Assembly (NCBI RefSeq): GCF_018732085.1
Contig: NZ_CP076103.1
Coordinates: 682,001-746,000, forward strand
Direction: 5' to 3'
From: Lysobacter capsici
Lineage (GTDB): Bacteria > Pseudomonadota > Gammaproteobacteria > Xanthomonadales > Xanthomonadaceae
DNA length: 64,000 nt
The first letter of the stretch is position 1. Every line of letters starts with the position of its first letter. Below are positions 42,801 through 51,708 of this stretch, one piece after another. The translations under genes were made by a program, and so were the position numbers. The notes beneath the pieces are model-generated. The model saw nothing but the letters and a program-made list of their open reading frames with translations. It was not told where the DNA came from and did no database searches.

Positions 42801-43715
42801 TCAGTTTTCGCTGTCCAGTACGTAAGCCGACGAGGCGATCGACGCGTTGCCGGTCATGATCGCGGTGTTCTTGCCGGCGGCGGACGGCAGGCCGACCTTG
42901 AGGTTGACCGCGCCGGAGACCAGGGCGTCGAGGATCGGAGTGATGATCGGCAGGCCCAGCGCAATATTGCCGCAACCGCTGGCGGCCGGCACGGCGAAGG
43001 AGTTGTCGACCAGGCTGGTGTCGTCGATCTGCAGGTAGCCGATGAAGTTCGGCTCGTCCGTCCATACCACGCTGACGTTGCCCGGGCTGCCCGAGATCGG
43101 CAGGTTCGGCGGCGGCGGCGCGGTGGTGCCGGTCTGCAGCTTGATCACCACCGGGTTTTGCGGCGAGCCGATGTAGCAGCTGTTGCCGAGGAAGGGATTT
43201 TGCAGATGCACGCGAACGGCCAGGCGCGCCACGGTCGGGTCGCTGCCGTCGGTCGGCGGATACAGCGCGTTGCCGAAGTTGGTCTGCAGCGCCTGCACCG
43301 GTTCGAGCGTCGCGGTGACATCGTTGAAGGTGGCGACGAAGCCCCAGAACGCGGTCCACAGCGGGCCGGGCCAGTTGGGCGCGGGGTTCACGATGCCGAG
43401 CAGTCCGCCGGGCACCTTGGCCGGGGGCGCCGACAGGGTCGGCCCGCCGACCGCGGCGTACAGCGGCGAGGGGCCGATCGTTTCGATACCGCCCTGCAGC
43501 ACGATCGGCTTGTCGATCGGCATGGTGGTGGTGCCGATCTTGAGCACGCCGGAGTTGGTGGTGTTGATCACGCAACTGCCGACCGAGGGATTGGTGTACG
43601 GGCAATACTTGAATATGGCATAGGCGCCCGAAGGCGTGCCGGCGACTGCCGTGGGCGCTTGTGCAACAACCAGCACTGCCGCGGCCAAGGCGTAATGAAG
43701 CGACGTCTTGCGCAT
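42801..43715 (-). CDS. Secreted protein of unknown function
   Basis: A 304-residue exported protein with a Sec signal peptide (LHYALAAAVLVVAQAPTAVA-GT) after GGAGAATTCACC. The mature chain is rich in Gly, Pro, Thr and Val and looks all-beta, e.g. IFKYCPYTNPSVGSCVINTT, LVSGAVNLKVGLPSAAGKN. Four well-spaced Cys suggest disulfides. I do not recognise a named family; the pattern (CPYTNP near the start, an alternation of short beta-strands with Pro-Pro-Pro spacers) resembles surface or envelope proteins found next to lipid-related genes in actinobacteria, but that is weak. It lies between the PraB-like gene and the tandem paralogues. Confidence 0.6.
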   Translation of the reverse strand: MRKTSLHYALAAAVLVVAQAPTAVAGTPSGAYAIFKYCPYTNPSVGSCVINTTNSGVLKIGTTTMPIDKPIVLQGGIETIGPSPLYAAVGGPTLSAPPAKVPGGLLGIVNPAPNWPGPLWTAFWGFVATFNDVTATLEPVQALQTNFGNALYPPTDGSDPTVARLAVRVHLQNPFLGNSCYIGSPQNPVVIKLQTGTTAPPPPNLPISGSPGNVSVVWTDEPNFIGYLQIDDTSLVDNSFAVPAASGCGNIALGLPIITPILDALVSGAVNLKVGLPSAAGKNTAIMTGNASIASSAYVLDSEN

Positions 43716-44030
43716 GGTGAATTCTCCAAAATTGGGGTGGGCCGCTGCGTCTGACGACTCAGGGCGAAGGCTGCCGGATCGACGGCAGACTTGGTCTTGC
43801 TACGGCGCGCGGGGAGGCAGGCTGAGGTCGAACCGGGCGGATCGCGAACAGCTGGGGAGGAGGAGGTTCCTCCCCAGCATCAAGTCCTTTTGTGCGAGAA
43901 ATCCTTTCGCGCTAGCTCCAGGCAACGGCCGCTCTGGCGGGGTTCGGCGATGTCCACCTTTCACGCATGCAAGCCGGTGGCACCGTCGGCCAGTGGCCGC
44001 TGCAACGATCCGCTGTTACCGCGGATGGGA
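43716..44030. other. Intergenic region with a hairpin, between two secreted-protein genes
   Basis: About 315 bp with no gene. Its main feature is the hairpin at 43851-43878. Confidence 0.4.
43851..43878 (-). terminator. Hairpin downstream of the PraB-like gene
   Basis: An 11-bp perfect stem, GCTGGGGAGGA / TCCTCCCCAGC, with a 6-nt loop, about 150 bp after the PraB-like gene's stop. It probably limits read-through into the next secreted-protein gene. Confidence 0.5.
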
Positions 44031-44603
44031 TTACGGGACCACGCGCACCGCGGGGTTGGCCACCAGCGCGTTGGGCGCGGCGTTGGTGCGGGTCTGCACC
44101 GCGCACGGGCCCAGGGTCGACTTGAACACGAAGCGGTTGGCCGAATCGAGCACGCCGGTGACGGTGCCGGTGCCGGTGGAGCTCGGGCAGTACACGTTCA
44201 ACGCCGGCGGCAGATAGATGCGCACGCCGCTGATCGACACGTTGTACAGCGACGGGGTCAGCGTCGGCGCGCCGGTGAACGGCGGATTGGCGCCGGTGTA
44301 GGGCGTGGGCGCGGACATCGGCCACGGGGTGTAGGCGATGATGCCGGTGCAGGTCGACGAGCCGGTGAAGGTGGCGCTGGTCACGGTGGCGACGCCGCCG
44401 GTGATCGAGACGGCGAAGTTGGCGTCGCACGGCGCCGGATTGCCCAGGTACGAAGCGGTGGTCGGGCCGGTGAAGTTGGTGGTGCCGGTGCTGACCCAGG
44501 CCGAACCGTTCCATACTTCGAACGAAGCCGCGCTGGCCGAGGTGGCGCCGAAAATGGCCACCGCCGATGCGAGGGTGAGCAGTGAAGTCTTGAATTTCGA
44601 CAT
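44031..44603 (-). CDS. Secreted PraB-like protein (alkane-oxidation activator type)
   Basis: A 190-residue exported protein; the ATG follows AGGAGAAC and starts a signal peptide (LLTLASAVAIFGATSASA). The mature part has the order of elements of PraA/PraB proteins of Pseudomonas: a short strand with TGTTNFTGPTT, then CDANFAVSITGGVATVTSATFTGSSTC, an aromatic turn with PWPMSAPTPY, and a later SLYNVSISGVRIYLPP with a final Cys near the C-terminus. PraB is a small secreted or surface protein linked to growth on alkanes and to biofilm surfaces. Similarity is by pattern, not by alignment, so the family is likely but not certain. Confidence 0.5.
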   Translation of the reverse strand: MSKFKTSLLTLASAVAIFGATSASAASFEVWNGSAWVSTGTTNFTGPTTASYLGNPAPCDANFAVSITGGVATVTSATFTGSSTCTGIIAYTPWPMSAPTPYTGANPPFTGAPTLTPSLYNVSISGVRIYLPPALNVYCPSSTGTGTVTGVLDSANRFVFKSTLGPCAVQTRTNAAPNALVANPAVRVVP

Positions 44604-44780
44604 TGCGTTGTTCTCCTGTGAGGCGTCGATGTTTAGGGACACGGGCGTGTCCACACGTGCTGTCACGGAATGAAGCGGGCGCCGTGGCTGCGCTGCCCGA
44701 CGGCTACGGTGAGCGGTCCGTAGCCGTCGGGCGACCTAGTCGTCGCACCGCCGATGACGCGGCGGGGCGACGATGCGAAC

Positions 44781-47700
44781 TCAGAAAAAGCCCTTGCGCA
44801 CCGACAAGCCGATGATGCGCGGGTCCTGGATGAACACGTTGCTGCTCAGGCCGGTGTCGTCGCTGTTGACGAAGGTGCCGGTGATCGCCTTGCCGCCCAG
44901 CGCGTTCTTGACGTACAGCTGCACCGCCAGATCGCTTTCGATCCGGGTCCAGGTCAACGACAGGTTGACGTTGCCCCAGTCGTGCAGGCGGTCGATCTTG
45001 TCCTGGTAGATGCGCGCCCAGCTCGGACCCTGGTAGTACAGGTCCGCGCGCGCGGTGAAGTCGCCGTGCGCGGTCATGAAGGTGTACTGCGGGCTCAGGC
45101 TGACGGTGATGTGCGGTGCGTTGGGCAGTTCGTTGCCGCCGACGTTCTTGGCGAAGCCCGCGCCGCCGTTGGGCGCGTCGGTGGCCGGGTCGTAGGTGAA
45201 GCCGTACGCGCCGTCGTACGGACCGCCGGGCGAGAAGCCGGCGCCGGCCAGCGGCAGGTTGGTCGAGCAGAAGCTGTTGAGGATGCTGGTGGCGTTGTTG
45301 AACGGCGGATCCTGCGGATAGGTTCCGGCCAGAACCGCTTCGACGTACTCCTTCGGCGCGATGCAGTTGGACGCCAGTTGCAGCCAGGGCTTGATCACCA
45401 TCCAGTCCGAGTTGCCGGCGGTGCGGTCCATCACGTCGATCGAGTACTGGTTCGAGCCGATCCGGGTGCGCAACAGGCCGACGTTGCCGCTGAGCTGGAA
45501 CGCATCGGTCGGACGCCACACCGCTTCGAGTTCGGCGCCCCAGGTCTTGGCGTTGAAGTTCTCGTTGAAGGTGGAGCGGTCCTGGATCTGCGAGACCTGG
45601 TAGTCCTTGTAGTCGTTGTAAAACAAGGTGCCGTTGAGGATGAACTTGCCGCCGGCCATCACGTTCTTCATGCCGACTTCGATCGCGTTGACGAACTCGG
45701 GCTTGAACTCCGCGCTGCGCTGCTGAAAGCTCAGCGCTTCGGGGTTGGCGCCGATCGCCGGCGAGTTGGTGCCGCCGGCCTTGTAGCCGCGCGACAACGA
45801 GGCATAGAACATGGTGCTGTCGGTGAACGACAGGTTCGGCGACCAGTCCAGCACCAGGCGGCCGGTGGGCTCGTTCCAGGTCTGGGTGATCTTCGGCAGC
45901 GCCGGATAGCCGTAGCCGACATAGCCGCCGAAGAACTGCGGAACGCCGGTGGTGCCGGTCGAATCGGCGAGCAGGGTCTGGCTGGGATACGGCGTGGTGA
46001 TCTTGCGGTCGTTGGTGAAACGCACGCCCGCGGTCAGGCGCACCGTGTCGCTGAGCTTCCAGTAGCCCTCGCCGAAGATCGCGGCCGAACGGGTTTCGGC
46101 GACGTTGCGGCTGCGGAAGTAGTTGTGGCCCTGGCCGTTGATCGAGCCCAGCGGATTGGGATCGATGTAGACGCAGGGGATCATGTCGCCCGAGACCGGA
46201 TCCAGCCGCGTCGCGCTGCCGGCGGGGCAGGCGCCGGGTGCGTTGCCCGCGCCGTTGCCGTTGAAGAACAGATCGGCCAGCGCGGTGAACGCGTTGCTGA
46301 AGACGTAATAGCTTTCGTCGACCTTGTACTCGAGGTAGTTCGCGCCGAGGCTGAAGTTGAAGGCGCCGTCGAACGAGGACTGCAGGCGGAACTCCTGCGA
46401 CCACTGGCGGCTGTCGGAATCGACCAGGTCGGCGATCAGTAACCGGTCCGAGCAACCCAACTGCGGGTCGCAGTAGGTGCCGTTGGGCAGGGCGTTGAAC
46501 GCCGGCTCCACGCCGTCGGGCCCGAACCGCGACACCCCGGTGGAAGTGTTGGCGAAGATCGGCTGCGACTGGAAGCGGCCGTAGTCCTGGGTCGAGTAGT
46601 ACTGGTCGCGGGTGTAGGTCGACTGCGAGACCAGGCGCAGGTGATCGGTGAGGTCGGCCTCCAGATTGAACTGGAAGATGTCGTTCTTGGCGTTGAACTT
46701 CGGATCGTAGGTGGTCGCGATCTTGCGCAGGTCGTGCGACTGGGTCACGCCGGCATACGGGTCCAGGCCGCGCGGGATCAGCGTGGCGATGTCGAGGAAA
46801 TTGCCGTCGGGATCGAGCAGGTAGCCCACGCCGGTGGTCTGCGCGCCGAGCACGAACGGAATGCTCGCGCCGTTGGGAACGCCGAACGCGCCGTTGTCGT
46901 ACAGCGAGCCGTCCGAGCAGCCCTGGCTCATGTAGTTGCGGTCGATCGCCGAGACCGGGGTCGCGCCGACCTGAGTCGGGCCCGGATCGTTGTGGCACAG
47001 CTGCTTGCCGGTGCGCGCGCGGCGGTCGTCTTCCTGGAAGTGTTCCCACACCAGGCTGGCGTTGAACTTGTCGCTGGGCTTGAACGCCAGCGAAGTGCGC
47101 ACCGAGAGCAGGTCGCGGTCGTTGACGTCGCGGTTGGTCACGGTGTTTTCGTCGTAGCCGTCGCGCTTGGTGTATTGCGAGGCGACGCGGAAGGCGAAGG
47201 CATCGCTCAGCGGCACGTTGACCATGCCGGTGACCCGGCGGGTGTTGTAATTGCCCAACTCGCCCTTGACGTCGGCCTCGAACGCCTCGGGGTTGGCGAG
47301 GTTGGGAATCATGTTGACCACGCCCGCGGTCGCATTGCGGCCGTACAGCGTGCCCTGCGGGCCGCGCAACACTTCGACGCGTTCCACGTCGAGGTATTCC
47401 TGTTCGAACAGGCGGTTGCGGATCATCGGCGTGCTGTTGAAGCTGACCGCCACGGCCGGGTCGGTGGTGACCGACAAAGCCTGGGTGCCGATGCCGCGGA
47501 TCTGGAAGTTGTAGCTGGCGAAGTTGGTCTTGGAAAAGGTGACGTTCGGGGTCGCGGTGACCAGGTCGCCGCCGGTTTCGATCTTGCGATCGCCCAGGTC
47601 CTTGCCGCCGAAGGCGGTGATCGCGATCGGCACCTTCTGGATGTTTTCGACCTTCTTCTGCGCGGTCACCACGATGGTGTCGAGGGTCGTGGCGCTGGAG

Positions 47701-48194
47701 CGCTTAGTCGGGCTTGCGGTCGTCGTTTCGGCCGCCGATTGGTCTGCCTGGGCTTCTTGGGAGGGCGCCGTCGGCTGCGTTTCGGCGACCTCTTGGACGT
47801 TTCCCTGCTTCTCCCCGTCGAGCGGCTTGCCGCTCGCGCCGCCACCGCGGCTGCTGCCGTCGCTGATCAGGATCGCGCCGGAGGCGCTGGTGGCGTAGTT
47901 CAGGCCGGTGCCGGCGAGCAATTCGTCCAGCGCCTGGCGCGCGGTCTTCTCGCCGCGGACCGCTTGTCCGGTTTTCTTGCCGGTGGCGAGTTCGGGCGAG
48001 TAGAGCAATTGGGTGCCGCTTTGGCGCGCGTACTCGGACAGCGCGGTGTCGAGCTTCTGCTGCGGGATGTCGAACCTGGCGGTGCCGCCGGCGCCTTCGG
48101 CCGCGTAAGCGCTCAGGCAGGGCAGCAGCGCGAGGAACAGCACGCACGGCCTGGCCGCTTGCTTCCACGGACGTTTCGGATCTTGCACTTGCAT
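44781..48194 (-). CDS. TonB-dependent receptor with N-terminal STN signalling domain
   Basis: A 1137-residue outer-membrane receptor. Signal peptide, then a secretin/TonB short N-terminal (STN) domain: ARFDIPQQKLDTALSEYARQ and LDELLAGTGLNYATSASGAI, used to contact FecR. A Gln/Thr/Ser-rich linker leads to TLDTIVVTAQKKVENIQKVP (TonB-box region), plug motifs VERVEVLRGPQGTLYGRNAT and a long barrel ending GLSVRKGFF. Strong ribosome site GGAGGGGAG. Being longer than usual, it has extended loops (paired Cys in C-x-N-x-P and CPAGSA segments). It lies downstream of fecR and the sigma factor on the same strand, the standard order of a cell-surface signalling system that senses its own ligand. Confidence 0.93.
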   Translation of the reverse strand: MQVQDPKRPWKQAARPCVLFLALLPCLSAYAAEGAGGTARFDIPQQKLDTALSEYARQSGTQLLYSPELATGKKTGQAVRGEKTARQALDELLAGTGLNYATSASGAILISDGSSRGGGASGKPLDGEKQGNVQEVAETQPTAPSQEAQADQSAAETTTASPTKRSSATTLDTIVVTAQKKVENIQKVPIAITAFGGKDLGDRKIETGGDLVTATPNVTFSKTNFASYNFQIRGIGTQALSVTTDPAVAVSFNSTPMIRNRLFEQEYLDVERVEVLRGPQGTLYGRNATAGVVNMIPNLANPEAFEADVKGELGNYNTRRVTGMVNVPLSDAFAFRVASQYTKRDGYDENTVTNRDVNDRDLLSVRTSLAFKPSDKFNASLVWEHFQEDDRRARTGKQLCHNDPGPTQVGATPVSAIDRNYMSQGCSDGSLYDNGAFGVPNGASIPFVLGAQTTGVGYLLDPDGNFLDIATLIPRGLDPYAGVTQSHDLRKIATTYDPKFNAKNDIFQFNLEADLTDHLRLVSQSTYTRDQYYSTQDYGRFQSQPIFANTSTGVSRFGPDGVEPAFNALPNGTYCDPQLGCSDRLLIADLVDSDSRQWSQEFRLQSSFDGAFNFSLGANYLEYKVDESYYVFSNAFTALADLFFNGNGAGNAPGACPAGSATRLDPVSGDMIPCVYIDPNPLGSINGQGHNYFRSRNVAETRSAAIFGEGYWKLSDTVRLTAGVRFTNDRKITTPYPSQTLLADSTGTTGVPQFFGGYVGYGYPALPKITQTWNEPTGRLVLDWSPNLSFTDSTMFYASLSRGYKAGGTNSPAIGANPEALSFQQRSAEFKPEFVNAIEVGMKNVMAGGKFILNGTLFYNDYKDYQVSQIQDRSTFNENFNAKTWGAELEAVWRPTDAFQLSGNVGLLRTRIGSNQYSIDVMDRTAGNSDWMVIKPWLQLASNCIAPKEYVEAVLAGTYPQDPPFNNATSILNSFCSTNLPLAGAGFSPGGPYDGAYGFTYDPATDAPNGGAGFAKNVGGNELPNAPHITVSLSPQYTFMTAHGDFTARADLYYQGPSWARIYQDKIDRLHDWGNVNLSLTWTRIESDLAVQLYVKNALGGKAITGTFVNSDDTGLSSNVFIQDPRIIGLSVRKGFF

Positions 48195-48612
48195 TCGCTC
48201 TCCCCTCCGGTTTCGGGCCGTCTTTGATTGCGACCTCAGTTAGTACAGACGCGGGCGAATGCAAAACCCGAACCTGTCGATGCGACGATTTGAAATTGCA
48301 TTGTTGTTGAACTCATGAGTTCATTTTTGCGCTGCAACACCGATTGTGTTCGCGCGCCATTGCAAGCAGGCATGCATGAGCGGCTCATGCGGGTGCAGGC
48401 ATGCAGGTGCGGGCATGCGCGAGCGCGTCGCGGACCGGCGCGTCATGCGCGGGCGCGCGCTCAGGCGCGCTGGGTAGGTACGCGCAGCCGCGCAGGTACG
48501 CGCGTACGTTCGCGCGCGACGGCGTGTCGGTGCTTGCTTCGAAGTTGCACGCACGCGCGCGGCAGCCGATGAATCCGGCCTTGCGCCGCAGCATGCGCAG
48601 CGTGGGCGCGGC
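48195..48612. other. Gene-free, alternating CG/GC-rich stretch between fecR and the receptor
   Basis: About 420 bp without a gene. Positions 48380-48560 are strongly enriched in GCGC/GCATGC/GTAC steps and include the 12-bp palindrome GTACGCGCGTAC (48496-48507). The receptor promoter, presumably sigma-factor dependent, should lie near 48240. Confidence 0.45.
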
Positions 48613-49692
48613 TCAGCCGCGGCTGACGGGGCGCGGCTTGAGCACGATGGTGTCGTCTTGCGCGGTGCTGCGCTCGATCGGGAAATACGCGGTCAGCGCT
48701 TCGACGAAGGTGCCGGTATCGCCGGTGTTGAACGCGCCGCTGATCTTCAGCGAGGCCAGGTGCATGTCGCTGAGCACGACTTGCCGGCTCGAATAGCGAT
48801 TCATCTCGGCGATCGCGTCCTCGAGCCGCTCGTTCTCGAACACGATCTGGCCGTGGCGCCAGCTGACCACGCGCTTGACGTCGGCCGCGCGCACCTGCGG
48901 CTGGGTCTTGGCGATCGCGATGAACTGCTGGCCCGGGCGCAATTCGGCCAGCGGCGAGGCGGCGCTCGGCTTGGCCGAGGCGGCGGCGCGATCGCGGGTG
49001 ACGGTCACCCGTCCTTCCAGCAGCGTCACTTCGAACGCGCGCTTGGACAGGTACACGTCGAACTCGGTGCCCAGCGCGGTCACCTGGCGTCCGGCCGCGG
49101 TCACCACGAACGGGCGAGTGTGGTCCTTGGCCACCTTGAACAGCGCCTGCCCGCGTTCGAGCGTGACCGCGCGCAGACCGGCGCGGTAATGCGCCGAGAT
49201 CCGGCTGTCGGTATTGAGGGTGATCACCGAGCCGTCGTCCAAGGTCACCACCGCGCGCTGGCCGACACCGGTCTGGTAGACGTTGCCGGCCGAAGCTTCG
49301 CGGCTGTCGCCGGCGCGGTTCCAGTTCATCTGCGAACTCAGCGCCAGCACGCCGAGCAGGGCGGCGACGAACAGCGAGGCGGCGATCGACCAGCCGCGGG
49401 TGCGGCGCGAGCGGCGCACGTTGCTGTCGACCATGCGCGCCATCGTCTCGTGGCGCAGCGACTGCATTTCCGGGGTGAACGCGAGCAGCGAGGCCAGCGC
49501 GTGCGCGGCCTGGGCGCGATCGAACGCGGCGGCGTGTTCGCGCGACTGCGCGCGCCAGGCCTCGAACGCCTCGCGGGTCATCGCGCTGGTGTCGTCGCGC
49601 AGGATCTCGCTCCAGCGCGCCGCCACCTCGTACACGCCTTCGGGCGCGAGGTCCGTCGCTTCGTCACCCAACTGCGAGATTTTGCATTTCAT
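48613..49692 (-). CDS. fecR: FecR-type anti-sigma / sigma regulator
   Basis: A 359-residue inner-membrane protein that relays ligand binding at the receptor to the ECF sigma factor. The cytoplasmic N-terminal part (residues 1-90) has the DUF4880-like pattern EVAARWSEILRDDTSAMTREAFEAW and EHAAAFDRAQAAHALA. One membrane helix follows (WSIAASLFVAALLGVLALS). The periplasmic FecR domain contains VGQRAVVTLDDGSVITLNTDS, VTLERGQALFKVAKDHTRPF, VTALGTEFDVYL and EVTLLEGRVTVT, and the end is a DUF4974-like module (LEDAIAEMNRYSSRQVVLSD). It lies between the sigma gene and the receptor gene. Confidence 0.92.
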   Translation of the reverse strand: MKCKISQLGDEATDLAPEGVYEVAARWSEILRDDTSAMTREAFEAWRAQSREHAAAFDRAQAAHALASLLAFTPEMQSLRHETMARMVDSNVRRSRRTRGWSIAASLFVAALLGVLALSSQMNWNRAGDSREASAGNVYQTGVGQRAVVTLDDGSVITLNTDSRISAHYRAGLRAVTLERGQALFKVAKDHTRPFVVTAAGRQVTALGTEFDVYLSKRAFEVTLLEGRVTVTRDRAAASAKPSAASPLAELRPGQQFIAIAKTQPQVRAADVKRVVSWRHGQIVFENERLEDAIAEMNRYSSRQVVLSDMHLASLKISGAFNTGDTGTFVEALTAYFPIERSTAQDDTIVLKPRPVSRG

Positions 49693-49831
49693 CTGCCGTT
49701 ACCTCTCCGCGAGATCGGATTGCGTTTTCCAGCGCCGCCCCGACCCGCATGCCGATCCGTGACGGACCGCTCAACCGAACCCCGTGCGGATGCACGGATT
49801 CACCTGCCGTGTGCGACGGTTCGCGCCCCGA

Positions 49832-50404
49832 TCAGTCCCGATCCTGTGCCTTGCCCATGATGCCGCCCAATTGCGCCAGCGCCTTGGCCATGTGCTTTTC
49901 GGCCGCCCGCACCGATATCGCCATCATGACCGCAATTTCCGCATATTTCTTCTTCTCCAGCACCCGCAGCACGAACACGTCGCGGGTCCGCTCGGGCAGC
50001 GCGCGCAGCACGGCGCTGACCCGTTTTATTTCTTCCTTACCCAGTAAGACGCGCTCGGGCGAAATATCCGTAGCGGGTTGATGGATTTCCGCGTCGAAAG
50101 ATTCGTGGGCCTCCTGGTTGCGGGCCCGGCGGCGCCGGCCCCAGTCGCGCAGGGTGTTGGCGGCGACCTGGAACACGTACTGCTCGACATGCTCGATCGG
50201 CCCGCCGCGGGCGCGCCGGATCAGGTGCAGGAACACTTCCTGGGTCAGGTCCTCGACCTCGGCGCTGTCCTTGACCCGCTTGGAGAAAAAGCCTCGCAGC
50301 GGCACCCGATAACGCAGCGACACGTTGTTCCATTGCTTGACGCAGTCCTCTCCGTAATCGGCTAGCGATGCGGACTCGTGCGGCCATGACGCCGGATCGG
50401 TCAT
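49832..50404 (-). CDS. fecI: ECF RNA polymerase sigma factor (FecI type)
   Basis: A 190-residue ECF sigma factor. Region 2 contains LRGFFSKRVKDSAEVEDLTQEVFLHLIRR and the region 2.3/2.4 pattern YVFQVAANTLRDWGRRRRAR. Region 4 contains LRALPERTRDVFVLRVLEKKKYAEIAVMMAISVRAAEKHMAKAL, the helix-turn-helix that reads the -35 element. I chose the ATG after GGGGAACAG; a start 21 bp upstream is also possible. It is first in a minus-strand set with fecR and the receptor. The FecI-like identity comes from this partnership and size. Confidence 0.9.
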   Translation of the reverse strand: MTDPASWPHESASLADYGEDCVKQWNNVSLRYRVPLRGFFSKRVKDSAEVEDLTQEVFLHLIRRARGGPIEHVEQYVFQVAANTLRDWGRRRRARNQEAHESFDAEIHQPATDISPERVLLGKEEIKRVSAVLRALPERTRDVFVLRVLEKKKYAEIAVMMAISVRAAEKHMAKALAQLGGIMGKAQDRD

Positions 50405-50602
50405 TGTCTGTTCCCCATACCGCATGGAATGGCGCCGACGCTCAGGTCGGCAAGTGGACGCTATCGTCCGCCGATGTCGTCGGCTGCGACGGCGCGGCCC
50501 GATGCTGCATGCGCCCGCGCCGTGGTTTCGCCCGCGAGCGGCCTTCGCCGGTCGCGACGCGGGGCCCGGCGTTCCCCAACGCCGCACCGTATTGGTTCGC
50601 TT

Positions 50603-51409
50603 TCATGTCCCCACCACTTTTTCGGCCCACAACGGCAGGATCCCGCGCGGCTTGCGCGAGCCGGACGATTCGCCGTCGGCCTGGATCCTGGAATCGGCGG
50701 CCTGCGCGGCGGCGGCGGCCATCTCCATGATCTGCTCGACGCCGCGGATGTGCTCGCGATTGTCGAACGGCACGGTCAGCATCGGCGAGACGAACGCGAT
50801 CAGCCGCGCCAGCATCAGCGAGTCGCTGACCGGTTCGCCCATGCACAGGGCCGAGATCAGCTCGTCCATGTCCTCGCTGGCGAGCACCCCGGACAACGCC
50901 TTGAGCGCGAAATGCAGGCGCATGCCCAACTCGTTGCGCGACAGGTGCGGCAGGGCGCGGGCGAAGGCTTCGAAGAAGCGTTCGTAGATCGGCTGGTAGT
51001 GCTCGTGCAGATAATCACGGATGAACTGCGACGGATCGCTGTAGACGCGACCGAGCAGGCGCATGAAGCCCATGCCGCCGGTGCGGTCGCGGCTGATCCG
51101 GACCGCCGGCACGAACAGCACCCCGAACACCGCCGAGGCGTCCATCGCGCGTTCGCCGTAGCGCGCCTCGCACAGCGATAGCAGCGCCAGACGTTCCTGG
51201 TTCAGGCGGTCCAGCCGCGCCGACAGCAGCTCCTGGACCAGCGCTTCCTTGCTGCCGAAGTGGTAGTTCACCGCCGCCAGATTGACCTTGGCGTGGCTGG
51301 TGATCTGGCGCAGCGACATGCCTTCGTAGCCGTGCTTGACGAACAGCAGCTCCGCCGCTTCGAGCAGACGCCCCCGGGTGTTGCCTGGGATAGGGCTGTG
51401 ACTGTTCAC
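50603..51409 (-). CDS. TetR-family repressor with CecR/CerR-like C-terminal region
   Basis: A 268-residue regulator, longer than the usual 200 of TetR. The N-terminal helix-turn-helix is complete: TRGRLLEAAELLFVKHGYEGMSLRQITSHAKVNLAAVNYHFGSKEALV. The ligand domain contains YLHEHYQPIYERFFEAFARALPHLSRNELGMRLHF, typical of the group with a C-terminal TetR_C_33/CerR-type fold. It starts at a GTG; an inverted repeat 44 bp upstream (51453-51489) is a plausible own operator. It lies on the same strand as, and upstream of, the sigma/FecR/receptor genes, but no shared site was found. Confidence 0.88.
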   Translation of the reverse strand: MNSHSPIPGNTRGRLLEAAELLFVKHGYEGMSLRQITSHAKVNLAAVNYHFGSKEALVQELLSARLDRLNQERLALLSLCEARYGERAMDASAVFGVLFVPAVRISRDRTGGMGFMRLLGRVYSDPSQFIRDYLHEHYQPIYERFFEAFARALPHLSRNELGMRLHFALKALSGVLASEDMDELISALCMGEPVSDSLMLARLIAFVSPMLTVPFDNREHIRGVEQIMEMAAAAAQAADSRIQADGESSGSRKPRGILPLWAEKVVGT

Positions 51410-51452
51410 GGCGGGTATCCGCGGAAGGTTTCAGCTCGGGCAGCCGACCGGG

Positions 51453-51489
51453 CGTTTCAATTCCCGGTCTGAGTAGCTGGATTGAAACG
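51453..51489. promoter_or_regulatory. Inverted repeat upstream of the tetR-like gene
   Basis: CGTTTCAAT (51453-51461) and ATTGAAACG (51481-51489) are perfect 9-bp inverted arms 19 bp apart, 44 bp upstream of the TetR start. Spacing equals nearly three helical turns between centres. Likely an operator for this repressor. Confidence 0.4.
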
Positions 51490-51708
51490 GGCGTTAGACT
51501 AATCAGATCAAATCCGCCCATGCACGCTGCAGCGCAATATCCGTGCCTGCGCGTCGGTATCAGGGCGCTTGCAGGCGCGAATCTGGGACCTGTATCGCGC
51601 TATCGGGTGCTCATCACTCGCGCACCCCATCCGGCCATGGAGGTATCCAACGAGGCATGAGGTCTGGATCAGGCCGCGCCGGGCAGCGGCGTGAGCCTGA
51701 GCGAATCG

